Source of the DNA: Pseudomonas viridiflava
Lineage (GTDB): Bacteria > Pseudomonadota > Gammaproteobacteria > Pseudomonadales > Pseudomonadaceae
Length of the DNA stretch: 64,000 bases
Assembly (NCBI GenBank): GCA_900596015.1
Contig: UVIF01000023.1
Span: forward strand, 372,001 to 436,000
Direction of reading: 5' to 3'
The notes beneath the pieces were generated by a model. That model searched no databases. It was not told where the DNA came from and saw only the letters and a program-made list of their open reading frames with translations. Positions 1 through 9,064 of this stretch are shown here, one piece after another. The position numbers and the translations under genes are program-made. Numbering within the stretch: position 1 is the stretch's first letter; the number at the start of each line of letters is the position of its first letter.

Positions 1-1200
1 CTCGCTTTGGTCGACTCCGTTGCCTGGGTACAGGGCAATACCGATGCTCGCCGAGATCTGCAATGTGTGCCCTGCCACCTCGAACGACTGGCCGATAAGA
101 TGCACCTGCTGCGCGGCGATACCCTTGGCATAGGCCGGTTCTTCCAGGCTGACGAGCAAGACGAACTCGTCGCCGCCAATCCGCGCCAGGGTATCCTGGC
201 CATGCAGCCTGCCGCGCAGGCGCGAGGCCACGGCACGCAGCAACTGGTCGCCCATGTGATGGCCGAAGGCGTCGTTGACGGGCTTGAAGCCATCCAGATC
301 GATGAACATCACTGCCAGGTAGCCGCCGACGGCATCGACCTGGCTGATCGCCTGGCCGATGCGGTCGGCCAGCAGTATGCGGTTGGGCAGCCCGGTCAGG
401 TTGTCGTGCAAGGCCAACTGAGTCAGTTCCTGATTCGCCAGGGTCAGTGAATTGGCCAGCGCCGAGGTACGCGACTCCATGCGCGCGTCGAGTACCGATG
501 TCAGCAGGGTCATGCCCAGCACCGCCAGGGTGGTCACCAGCACCAAATAGTCGAGGCCGTCGCCGGTCAGGCCGGTCAGGGCACCGCCGCAGACGCTGCC
601 CGCCGGGAATTCGGCAGCAGCCATGCCGGTGTAGTGCATGCCGACGATGGCGATGCCCATTACCACCGACGCGCCCGCCCGGGCCAGGCGCACGTTCGGA
701 CGGTTGCGGCGCAGGCGGAAGGCGATCCACAACGCCGCGCCGGAAGCGCCGGCGGCAATCGCCAGCGACGCGACGAACAACGCAGGGTCGTAGACGATGC
801 CTGGCTGCATCTGCAACGCGGCCATGCCGGTGTAGTGCATGCTGCTGATACCGGCGCCCATGATCAATGCGCCAACGGCCAGTTGCGGTCCCGGCAGCTG
901 CGGCTGGCTGACCAGCCACAAAGCAAAGCCAGAACTGAGCACGGCGATGAGCAGCGAAGCCGCCGTGAGGCCGAGGTCATAGCCCAGCTGGATCGGCAGT
1001 TCGAAAGCGAGCATGCCGATGAAATGCATCGACCACACGCCGATGCCCATGGCCAGCGCCCCGCCGCTCATCCATAGATAGACAGCCCGGCCCTGCGCCG
1101 TGGCAATACGTCCGACCAGATCAAGCGCGGTGTACGACGCCAGAATGGCGACACACAGCGATACGACGACAAGAGCGGAAGAATAGGTACCAATCAACAT
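1..1200 (-). CDS. MHYT-GGDEF membrane protein, partial (3' end outside window)
   Basis: Reading leftward from the ATG at 1200, this frame stays open for 400 codons to the window edge. The N-terminal ~250 residues are hydrophobic and carry repeated MHYT-type motifs (MHFIGM, then MHYTGM twice), the signature of the seven-helix MHYT sensor domain thought to bind a diatomic gas or copper. A GGDEF domain follows: the line NLTGLPNR is visible and the active motif IGGDEF is intact at residues 341-346, so diguanylate cyclase activity is plausible. The inhibitory RxxD site is not conserved; the arginine position is histidine (HGQD). Pseudomonas proteins of this build, such as MucR and NbdA, usually continue into an EAL phosphodiesterase domain, but that part is not in view. 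No strong ribosome binding site precedes the chosen start. Confidence 0.85.
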   Translation of the reverse strand, partial: MLIGTYSSALVVVSLCVAILASYTALDLVGRIATAQGRAVYLWMSGGALAMGIGVWSMHFIGMLAFELPIQLGYDLGLTAASLLIAVLSSGFALWLVSQPQLPGPQLAVGALIMGAGISSMHYTGMAALQMQPGIVYDPALFVASLAIAAGASGAALWIAFRLRRNRPNVRLARAGASVVMGIAIVGMHYTGMAAAEFPAGSVCGGALTGLTGDGLDYLVLVTTLAVLGMTLLTSVLDARMESRTSALANSLTLANQELTQLALHDNLTGLPNRILLADRIGQAISQVDAVGGYLAVMFIDLDGFKPVNDAFGHHMGDQLLRAVASRLRGRLHGQDTLARIGGDEFVLLVSLEEPAYAKGIAAQQVHLIGQSFEVAGHTLQISASIGIALYPGNGVDQSE

Positions 1201-1260
1201 CGATATCTCGACCAAGGCGTGCGGAGTTTCAGGAGTGATGTGACACTGCGAAGCAATCCT

Positions 1261-1346
1261 GTAGCAGCGGCGCAAGCCGCGTCACGGACGCTGCGGTGAA
1301 TCCGATGAAACGCGCCCACCGTTGACGCGGCGTGCGCTGCTGCTAC
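1261..1346. repeat. REP-like inverted pair (family A)
   Basis: Two copies of a short palindromic unit face each other. The left copy (1261-1283) begins GTAGCAGCGGCGCAAGCCGC. The right copy (1324-1346) is its approximate reverse complement, ending CTGCTGCTAC. The pair lies between the leftward MHYT-GGDEF gene and the 3' end of the opmB gene. The same unit recurs near 10.53-10.66, 54.61, 63.78 and 63.84 kb. Confidence 0.75.
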
Positions 1347-1368
1347 GGGCAGGCGCGTGGCAAACCCG

Positions 1369-2808
1369 CTATTGTGCCGGTTCCTGCCAGCCGCCGCCCA
1401 GCGCCGCGATCAACTGCACGCTGGCGACCAGCCGGCTCTGCATCAACGTCAACACGCTGCGTTCGTTGCTCAACGCCGTGGCCTGCACGTTGACTACGTC
1501 AAGATAGCCAATCAGCCCGGCTTTGTATTGGTTGGATGTCAGTCGCAACGACTCCCGCGCCGCCTGCAGCGCTTCGTTGCGCACCGAGGCCTCTTCATCG
1601 AAGACTTTCAACTGGCTCATGTAGTCTTCCACTTCGCGAAAGCCATCGAGCACCGTTTGCCGGTACTGCGCGACGGTCTGGTCATAGGCCGCCTCGCTGC
1701 GGTCCACTTCGGCGGCCCGCTGCCCGCCGTCGAACAGGGTCATCGCCAACTGCGGGCCGACCGACCAGAAGCGGTTGGGCAACGATACCCAATTACTGAA
1801 ACTGCTGCTGCTGTAGCCGCCCGCCAGACTCAGGGTCAGGTCGGGAAAATAGGCCGTTTTGGCCACGCCGATTTCCGCATTGGCGGCCATCACCGAGCGC
1901 TCGGCGGCGGCGATGTCGGGACGTCGCTCCAGCAGTTGCGACGGCAACGCCAGGGGAATGGCCGGCAACGGCGGAATGTCGGTACTGGCGACCAGGCTGA
2001 ATTCGGACGGCGCCATGCCGATCAGCACGGCGATGGCGTTCTCCAGCTGCGCCCGCTGCCAGGCCAGATCGATCAGATCGGCCTGGGTCGACTTCAGCTG
2101 GGTTTGCGCGAGGAACACCGCATCCTTACCGGAAATACCCGCGCGGTATTGATTTTGGGTCAGGTCGAGGGAGCGCTGATATGCCTGGACGGTCGCTTCG
2201 AGCAGGCGCTTCTGCTCATCGATCACGCGCAACTGCAGGTAGTTCTGCACCAGTTCCGACTGCAGGCTCAGGCGCATCGCCGCCAGATCCGCCAGGCTGG
2301 CCTGGGCGCTGGCGCGATCGGCTTCCAGCCCCCGGCGAAGCTTGCCCCAGATGTCGGCTTCCCAGCTCACGCCAAGTTGCGTGTTGTAGGTGTCGCGGAT
2401 ACCACTGCTGGATTGGCTCAGGCTCGAACCGCTGCTGCCGGTGCCCTGGCTGGAGCGGGTCTTGCCGGCGCTCAGATCGACGGTGGGAAACAGCGCGCCG
2501 CGGGTGCTGCGGACCAGCGCCTGCGCCTGCCGGTACTGCGCCTCGTACTGGGCGACGGTCTGGTTGGAACGGTTGAGCCTGACCACCAGCGCATCGAGCT
2601 GGCGGTCACCGTACAGTTCCCACCAGGCGCCACGCGCCAGGGCATCGCTGGGGTTGGCCTGACGCCAGCCATCGGCCTGCTTGAATGCCACCGGCGTGGC
2701 GATCGTCGGGCGCTGGTAGTCCGGGCCCAGGGTGCAGGCGCCCAGCATCAGGCTGCACAGCGCCAGACTGGCAAGGCGCGAGACGCGCGGAAAAACGGAG
2801 TCGGTCAT
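1369..2808 (-). CDS. opmB: RND efflux outer-membrane lipoprotein, OpmB/OprM family
   Basis: This is the outer-membrane channel of a tripartite efflux pump. The start at 2808 is chosen because its ATG overlaps the muxC stop (ATGA) and gives a clean lipoprotein signal: a hydrophobic stretch ending LMLGAC, with Cys25 as the lipidated residue, followed by TLGPDYQRP, a typical start of mature NodT-family channels. The remaining ~450 residues show the two-fold repeated architecture of outer-membrane efflux proteins, with long alpha-hairpin segments (for example around EADIWGKLRRGLEADRA and the SPNQYKAG-like repeats). It is the last gene of a four-gene operon whose order matches P. aeruginosa muxA-muxB-muxC-opmB (PA2528-PA2525, from memory), where the pump exports several antibiotic classes. 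The channel family is certain; the name OpmB rests on operon order. Confidence 0.88.
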   Translation of the reverse strand: MTDSVFPRVSRLASLALCSLMLGACTLGPDYQRPTIATPVAFKQADGWRQANPSDALARGAWWELYGDRQLDALVVRLNRSNQTVAQYEAQYRQAQALVRSTRGALFPTVDLSAGKTRSSQGTGSSGSSLSQSSSGIRDTYNTQLGVSWEADIWGKLRRGLEADRASAQASLADLAAMRLSLQSELVQNYLQLRVIDEQKRLLEATVQAYQRSLDLTQNQYRAGISGKDAVFLAQTQLKSTQADLIDLAWQRAQLENAIAVLIGMAPSEFSLVASTDIPPLPAIPLALPSQLLERRPDIAAAERSVMAANAEIGVAKTAYFPDLTLSLAGGYSSSSFSNWVSLPNRFWSVGPQLAMTLFDGGQRAAEVDRSEAAYDQTVAQYRQTVLDGFREVEDYMSQLKVFDEEASVRNEALQAARESLRLTSNQYKAGLIGYLDVVNVQATALSNERSVLTLMQSRLVASVQLIAALGGGWQEPAQ

Positions 2809-5800
2809 AGCGGAGTGTCCAGAGCGGCATCGGTACGTACGCCGCGCCACGTGTTGAAGCGGTGGCGCAGGCGGTCCAGATAGAGGTAGACCACCGGAGT
2901 GGTGTAAAGCGTGAGGATCTGGCTGAACACCAGGCCGCCGATGATGGTCAGGCCCAACGGGCGGCGCATTTCGGCACCGGCGGCGGTGCTGAACATCAAT
3001 GGCAGCGCACCCAGAATGGCCGCCATGGTCGTCATCAGTATGGGACGCAGGCGCAGCAGACAGGCGCGACGGATCGACTCGGCCGGGCCCAGTCCTTCGT
3101 TGCGCTCGAGCTGCAGCGCCAGGTCGATCATCATGATGGCGTTCTTTTTCACCACGCCGATCAACAGGAACAGGCCCAGCAACGAGATCAGGCTGAATTG
3201 CCCACCGGTGAGGTAGATGCTCAGCAGCGCGCCCACCCCCGCCGAGGGCAAGGTCGAAAGAATGGTCAACGGATGAATGTAGCTCTCGTACAGGATGCCA
3301 AGCACCAGATAGACCGCGACCAGCGCACCGAGAATCATGAACGGCTGGCTTTTCTGCGCCGCTGCGAAGGCATCGCCGGTGCCGGCGACCTTGACGATGA
3401 TGTCCTCGGGCAGGCCGACCCGCACCAGGGCCCGCTCGATCAGCGGCGTGGCGACGTCCAGGGTCACCCCGTTGGCCAGGTCGAAGGAGATGCTCTCCGA
3501 GGCGAACTGCCCTTCATGGCTGACGCTGTCATCGGCCAGGCTGTTTTCGTAGTGGGCAATGCTCGACAGAGGCACGCGCTTGTTGTCCATGGTGATCACC
3601 TGCACCTGCTCCAGGGTGATCGGGTCCTGGGCGTACCGGGGGTTGATTTCCATCACCACCTTGTACTGGTTGAGGCTGTCGTAGATGGTGGAAATCTGCC
3701 GCTGGCTGTAGGCGTTGTTGAGCACCGAAGTCACGGTACTCATGTCGATGCCCAGGCGCTTGGCCTTGTCGCGGTCGACGATCAGCGTCACCTGCGCGGC
3801 ACCGCGCCCTTCACGCGCATCGATGGCGGTCAATTCCGGCAGTGCGCGGAACGCCGCGACGATTTTCGGGTACCAGGTGCGCAAGGCCGACAGATCACCG
3901 CTCTGGATTATGTACGAATACTGCGAGGTGCTCTGCTCGCGTGCGCCGCCGAACTGCAGGTCCTGATCGGCCATCAGCATCAGGCGGCCGCCGGGTACCT
4001 TGGGCAGCTCCTTGCGCAGCCGTTCGATCACCTGCTGCGCGTTGATCTTGCGCACTTCGATCGGCTTCAGGCGCACCAGAATGGTGGCGTTGTTGCTGCC
4101 GTTGTTGCCGCCAATGAAACCGGCCACGCTGTCGACCGCAGGATCGGCGAGCAACGCGCGGCGGTAGGTTTCCATCTTCGGCTGCATGACCGAGAACGAC
4201 AGGCCATCGTCGCCGCGCACGAAGCCGATCAGTTGGCCGGTGTCCTGTTGCGGCATGAAGGTCTTGGGCACCACCACGTACAGTGCCACGTTGCCGATGA
4301 TGGTCAGCACCAGGCTGAGCAGGGTCAGCCGACGATGACGCAAGACCCAGCCCAGGCTGCGGTCGTAGCCGGCGACCATGCGCTGATTGATGCGGTTGCT
4401 CAGGCGTTGCAAGCGGTTGTCGTGTTCGGGCCGGTGCGGCTTCAGCCAGCGCGCGCAGAGCATGGGGGTCAGGGTCAGAGAAACGAACAGCGAAACCACG
4501 ATGGCCACGGCCAGGGTGATCGAGAACTCGCGGAACAGGCTCTCGATGATGCCGCCGATGAACAGGATCGAGAGGAACACCGCTACCAGCGAGACGTTCA
4601 TCGACAGCAGGGTGAAGCCCACTTCCTGAGTGCCCAGGTAGGCGGCGCGCAGCGGCGGCACGCCGTCGTCGATGTGCCGGGAAATGTTCTCGAGCACCAC
4701 GATGGCGTCGTCCACCACCAGCCCGGTCGCCAGGATCAGGGCCATCAACGACAGGTTGTTGAGCGAGAAACCCCACAGGTACATGATCGCGAACGTGCCG
4801 ACCAGCGACACTGGAACGGCCAAAGTGGGAATCAGCGAAGCGCGGAAATTGCCCAGGAACAGAAACACCACCAACACCACCAGCACCACGGCGATGAGCA
4901 GCGTCATCTCGGCTTCGTGCAGGGTGGCAGTGATCACTGGCGAACGATCCATGGCGATGTTCAGCTCGACACTTTCGGGCAACAGCGCTTCCAGGGCAGG
5001 CAGCTGTTCCTTGATCTGGCTGACGGTCTGGATGATGTTGGCGCCAGCCTGGCGGTTGATCACCAGCAGCACGGCCGAGTTGTCGTTGTAGAACCCACTG
5101 TTGTAGCGATCTTCCACGCCATCGGTGACCTTGGCCACATCGCTCAGGCGCAGCACCGATCCGTCCTGGTAGCGAATGATCAGTGGCTTGTAGTCGTCGG
5201 CCTTGTCCAATTGATCGTTGGCCTGCACCTGCCACTGGCGCTCGCCGTCTTCGACGAAACCGATGGGCCGGCGCACGTTGGTGCTGTCGATGGCCGTGCG
5301 CACGTCATCGAGCGAAACGTTGTACTGGTTGAGCAACTGCGGTTCGAGCTCGATGCGCACCGCGGGCAGCGAGCTGCCGCCGATCTGCACTTCCCCTACC
5401 CCAGGCACCTGGGACAGGCTCTGCGAGAGGATGGTCGAGGCCAGGTCATAGAGCTTGCCCTTCTCCAGTACATTGGAGGTCAGCGACAGGACCATGACCG
5501 GGGCTTGCGAAGGGTTGATCTTCTTGTAGGTCGGCATGCTGCGCATACCGCTGGGCAACAGGTTGCGCGAGGCGTTGATCGCCGCCTGCACTTCACGGGC
5601 CGCACCGTTGATGTCGCGGTCGAGGTCGAACTGGAGAATGACCCGGGTCGAACCCTGGCTCGACCGGCTGCTCATGGTGGTCACGCCCGGAATGGCGCCG
5701 AACGAGCGTTCCAGGGGCGTGGCGACGGTCGAGGCCATGACCTCGGGGCTGGCACCGGACAGGTTGGCCGACACCACGATGACCGGAAAGTCCATGCTGG

Positions 5801-5912
5801 GCAGCGGCGACACCGGCAGCAGGCTGAAGCTGACCCCGCCCAGCAGCATGATGGCCACGCTCATCAGGAAGGTCGCCACCGGGCGACGGATGAAAGGTCC
5901 GGACAGGTTCAT
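2805..5912 (-). CDS. muxC: RND efflux inner-membrane transporter, MuxC/MdtC type
   Basis: This 1035-residue protein has the full RND layout: one N-terminal helix, a large periplasmic loop, a block of helices, a second periplasmic loop and a final helix block. It starts MNLSGPFIRRPVATFLMSVA, typical of MdtC. The proton-relay aspartate pair in helix 4 is present (VVDDAIVVLENISRHID, Asp401-Asp402), and the helix 10 lysine segment GVVKKNAIMMID is intact. The ATG at 5912 overlaps the stop of muxB by four bases, and its own stop overlaps opmB the same way, so translation is probably coupled. Pumps of this class use two different RND subunits together, here MuxB and MuxC. Family assignment is very secure; substrates cannot be read from sequence. 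Confidence 0.93.
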   Translation of the reverse strand: MNLSGPFIRRPVATFLMSVAIMLLGGVSFSLLPVSPLPSMDFPVIVVSANLSGASPEVMASTVATPLERSFGAIPGVTTMSSRSSQGSTRVILQFDLDRDINGAAREVQAAINASRNLLPSGMRSMPTYKKINPSQAPVMVLSLTSNVLEKGKLYDLASTILSQSLSQVPGVGEVQIGGSSLPAVRIELEPQLLNQYNVSLDDVRTAIDSTNVRRPIGFVEDGERQWQVQANDQLDKADDYKPLIIRYQDGSVLRLSDVAKVTDGVEDRYNSGFYNDNSAVLLVINRQAGANIIQTVSQIKEQLPALEALLPESVELNIAMDRSPVITATLHEAEMTLLIAVVLVVLVVFLFLGNFRASLIPTLAVPVSLVGTFAIMYLWGFSLNNLSLMALILATGLVVDDAIVVLENISRHIDDGVPPLRAAYLGTQEVGFTLLSMNVSLVAVFLSILFIGGIIESLFREFSITLAVAIVVSLFVSLTLTPMLCARWLKPHRPEHDNRLQRLSNRINQRMVAGYDRSLGWVLRHRRLTLLSLVLTIIGNVALYVVVPKTFMPQQDTGQLIGFVRGDDGLSFSVMQPKMETYRRALLADPAVDSVAGFIGGNNGSNNATILVRLKPIEVRKINAQQVIERLRKELPKVPGGRLMLMADQDLQFGGAREQSTSQYSYIIQSGDLSALRTWYPKIVAAFRALPELTAIDAREGRGAAQVTLIVDRDKAKRLGIDMSTVTSVLNNAYSQRQISTIYDSLNQYKVVMEINPRYAQDPITLEQVQVITMDNKRVPLSSIAHYENSLADDSVSHEGQFASESISFDLANGVTLDVATPLIERALVRVGLPEDIIVKVAGTGDAFAAAQKSQPFMILGALVAVYLVLGILYESYIHPLTILSTLPSAGVGALLSIYLTGGQFSLISLLGLFLLIGVVKKNAIMMIDLALQLERNEGLGPAESIRRACLLRLRPILMTTMAAILGALPLMFSTAAGAEMRRPLGLTIIGGLVFSQILTLYTTPVVYLYLDRLRHRFNTWRGVRTDAALDTPL

Positions 5913-8900
5913 GATTCAGCCTGTTCCACGGCAGCCGGCTGGCGTCCCCAACGCCGCCCCAGACGGTCGAAGTACAGGTAGATGACCGGAGTGGTGAACA
6001 GGGTCAACACCTGGCTGACCAACAGCCCGCCGACCATCACCAGCCCCAGTGGCTGCCGCAGCTCCGCACCCGAGCCACTGGCCAGCATCAGCGGTACCGC
6101 ACCGAACAGCGCGGCCATGGTCGTCATCAGAATCGGTCGGAAACGCAGCAGCGCGGCTTGATAGATCGCGGTTTCCGGATCCAGGCCCTGATTGCGTTCA
6201 GCTTCCAGGGCGAAGTCGATCATCATGATCGCGTTTTTCTTGACGATGCCGATCAACAGGATGATGCCGATGATAGCGATCATGCCCAGGTCATTACCGC
6301 TGATGAGCAACGCCAGCAGGGCCCCCACCGCCGCCGAAGGCAGAGTCGAAAGAATCGTGATGGGGTGGATGTAGCTCTCGTAGAGCACGCCCAGCACGAT
6401 GTACATGGTGACGATGGCCGCCAGCACCAGCAGCAAGGTGCTCTGCAGCGACGCCTGGAAAGCCTCCGCCGCACCCTGGAACTGGGTCTGCACGCCCAGT
6501 GGCATGCCGATGTCGCGCTGCACCTGCTCGATCACGTCGACCGCCTTGCCCAGGGCCACGCCCTCGGCCAGATTGAACGACATCATCACCGCCGGAAACT
6601 GCCCGATGTGCGCAATCGCCAGCTGTGCCTGACGCTGCTCGATGTGCGCCAGGCTGGACAGACGCACCTGGGTGCCACTGGTCGCCGTGGTGTCGCTGTC
6701 GGCGGTCTGGTTGGTGGTACCGGTGCCGTTGACACTGGCCTTGACGTAGATCTGCTCCAGCGCCTGCGGCCCCAACGTGCTGGCGTCGGTGGCCTGCAGC
6801 ACCACTCGGTACTGGCTGGACTGGGTGTAGATGGTGGAGATCTGCCGTTGGCCGAAGGCGTCGTACAGCGCATCGGTGATATCGGCGACGTCCACTCCGA
6901 CCCGCTTGGCGGCATCGCGGTCGATCACCAGGTACACCTGCAAGCCTTTGTCCTGCAGGTCACTGGCCACATCGGTGAGCTCGGGGCGCTGCTTCAAGGC
7001 GTCCACCAGGCGTGCGCTCCAGGTGGCGAGCAGATCGGCGTCCGGTGACGACAGGCTGAACTGGTACTGGGTGCGGCTGACCCGGTCTTCGATGGTCAGG
7101 TCCTGCACGGGCTGCATGAACAGACGCATGCCCAGCAGCTTGTCGACCTCCGGCTGCAGGCGCGCGATGATCTGGCTGGCCGTGAGATCGCGCTCGCCGT
7201 GGGGTTTGAGGTTGATCAGCAGCCGGCCGCTGTTGAGCGTGGCGTTGTCGCCGTCCACGCCGATGTAGGAAGACAGGCTGGAGACGGCTGGATCCTGCAG
7301 GATGATCTTGGCCAGGGCTTGCTGGCGTTCGCTCATGGCCTGGAAGGAAATGGATTGCGGGGCCTCGGAAATGCCCTGGATGACCCCAGTGTCCTGCACC
7401 GGGAAAAACCCCTTGGGCACCACCAGGTACAGCAGCACCGTGAGGCCCAGGGTGGCCACCGCCACCAGCAGGGTCAGCGGCTGGTGGCGCAGGACCCAGC
7501 GCAGGCCGCCCGCGTAGCGCGCGATCAACCAGTCGATCCAGGCACCGCTGGCCTTGTAGAAGCGGCCCTGTTCCTCTTCCTTCGGTTCGCGCTTGAGCAG
7601 GCGCGCGCACATCATCGGCGTCAGGGTCAGCGAGACTACCAGGGAGATGAGGATGGCCACTGCCAGGGTAATGGCGAATTCGCGGAACAGCCGCCCCACC
7701 ACATCGGCCATGAACAGCAGCGGGATCAGCACCGCGATCAACGAGAACGTCAGCGACAACAGGGTGAAGCTGATCTGCCGCGCGCCCTTGAGCGCGGCCT
7801 GCATCGGTGTTTCGCCTTCTTCGATGTGGCGCGAGATGTTTTCCAGCATGACGATGGCGTCGTCGACCACGAAGCCGGTGGCCACGGTCAGCGCCATCAG
7901 CGTCAGGTTGTTGATCGAGAACCCGGCCAGGTACATCACGCCGAAGGTGCCCACCAGCGACAGCGGCACGGCGATGGACGGGATCAAGGTGGCGCTGAAG
8001 CGACGCAGGAACAGGAAGGTGACCATCACCACCAGGGCGATGGCGATGAGCAGTTCGTGCTGCACGTCGGTGACCGAGGCGCGGATGGTCTGGGTGCGGT
8101 CGGTCAGCACCGTGACGTCGAGCCCGGCCGGCATGGTGTCGGTGATCGTCGGCAGCAGTGCCTTGATCCGGTCGACCACGTCGATGACGTTGGCGCCCGG
8201 CTGGCGCTGGATATTGAGCAATACGGCCTGGTTCTGATTGGCCCAGGCGGCCAGCCGCTCGTTCTCGGCGCCATCGACGATCTGCGCGACGTCGCGCAGG
8301 CGCAGCGGACCGCCGTTGTTGTACGCGAGGATCAGATTGGCGTATTCCTCGGGAGAACGCAGCTGGTCGTTGGCGTCGAGCATCGACACCCGCGTGGGGC
8401 CATCGAAGTTACCCTTTGGCTGATTGACGTTGGAGGCGCCGATCAAGGTGCGCACGTCGGACAGGTTCAAGCCATTGGCCGCCAGCGCTTCAGGGTTGAC
8501 CTTGATGCGCACCGCCTGGCGCTGTCCTCCGGCGATGCTGACCATGCCCACGCCGCTGATCTGGGCGATCTTCTGCGCCATGCGCGTATCGACCAGATCG
8601 TTGAGCTTGGGCAGCGGCATGGTCTTGGAGCTGATGGCAATGGTCAGCACCGGGGTGTCGGCCGGGTTGACCTTGTTGTACACCGGCGGCGCGGGCAGAT
8701 CGGATGGCAACAGGTTGCTCGCCGCATTGATCGCCGCCTGCACCTGCTGCTCGGCGACGTCCATGTTGATTTCCAGGCTGAAGCGCAGGGTCAGCACCGA
8801 CGCGCCGCCCGAGCTGGTCGAGGCCATCTGCGTCAAGCCGGGCATCTGTCCGAACTGGCGTTCGAGCGGCGCGGTGACCGCGCTGGTCATCACCTGCGGG

Positions 8901-9064
8901 CTGGCCCCGGGGTAGAGCGTCATGACCCGGATCGTCGGGTAGTCGACCTGCGGCAGTGCCGACACTGGCAGCAAGCGATACGCAAGCACACCCGCCAGAA
9001 CGATGGCGAGCATGGTCAGCGTCGTTGCGACAGGGCGCAGGATGAACAGCCGCGAGATATTCAT
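5909..9064 (-). CDS. muxB: RND efflux inner-membrane transporter, MuxB/MdtB type
   Basis: A 1051-residue RND permease, partner of MuxC. The N-terminus (MNISRLFILRPVATTLTML) and the NNQAVLLNIQRQPGAN-like porter-domain motif are typical of MdtB. The helix 4 motif FVVDDAIVMLENISRHIE keeps both proton-relay aspartates (401 and 402), and the helix 10 motif GIVKKNAIMMIDFAL is intact. A Thr/Ser-rich insertion (around NGTGTTNQTADSDTTATSGT) in the second periplasmic half adds about 20 residues compared with MuxC. The gene overlaps muxA upstream and muxC downstream by four bases each. Having two distinct RND subunits in one operon is characteristic of MdtABC and MuxABC pumps, which act as heterotrimers. 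Confidence 0.93.
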   Translation of the reverse strand: MNISRLFILRPVATTLTMLAIVLAGVLAYRLLPVSALPQVDYPTIRVMTLYPGASPQVMTSAVTAPLERQFGQMPGLTQMASTSSGGASVLTLRFSLEINMDVAEQQVQAAINAASNLLPSDLPAPPVYNKVNPADTPVLTIAISSKTMPLPKLNDLVDTRMAQKIAQISGVGMVSIAGGQRQAVRIKVNPEALAANGLNLSDVRTLIGASNVNQPKGNFDGPTRVSMLDANDQLRSPEEYANLILAYNNGGPLRLRDVAQIVDGAENERLAAWANQNQAVLLNIQRQPGANVIDVVDRIKALLPTITDTMPAGLDVTVLTDRTQTIRASVTDVQHELLIAIALVVMVTFLFLRRFSATLIPSIAVPLSLVGTFGVMYLAGFSINNLTLMALTVATGFVVDDAIVMLENISRHIEEGETPMQAALKGARQISFTLLSLTFSLIAVLIPLLFMADVVGRLFREFAITLAVAILISLVVSLTLTPMMCARLLKREPKEEEQGRFYKASGAWIDWLIARYAGGLRWVLRHQPLTLLVAVATLGLTVLLYLVVPKGFFPVQDTGVIQGISEAPQSISFQAMSERQQALAKIILQDPAVSSLSSYIGVDGDNATLNSGRLLINLKPHGERDLTASQIIARLQPEVDKLLGMRLFMQPVQDLTIEDRVSRTQYQFSLSSPDADLLATWSARLVDALKQRPELTDVASDLQDKGLQVYLVIDRDAAKRVGVDVADITDALYDAFGQRQISTIYTQSSQYRVVLQATDASTLGPQALEQIYVKASVNGTGTTNQTADSDTTATSGTQVRLSSLAHIEQRQAQLAIAHIGQFPAVMMSFNLAEGVALGKAVDVIEQVQRDIGMPLGVQTQFQGAAEAFQASLQSTLLLVLAAIVTMYIVLGVLYESYIHPITILSTLPSAAVGALLALLISGNDLGMIAIIGIILLIGIVKKNAIMMIDFALEAERNQGLDPETAIYQAALLRFRPILMTTMAALFGAVPLMLASGSGAELRQPLGLVMVGGLLVSQVLTLFTTPVIYLYFDRLGRRWGRQPAAVEQAES

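Noticed and set aside
2862..5981. A 1039-codon open frame on the plus strand opposite muxC
   Set aside because: It is antisense to an RND gene with complete motifs. Its product is rich in His, Gln, Arg and Asp with no recognisable fold, typical of an antisense frame in high-GC DNA.
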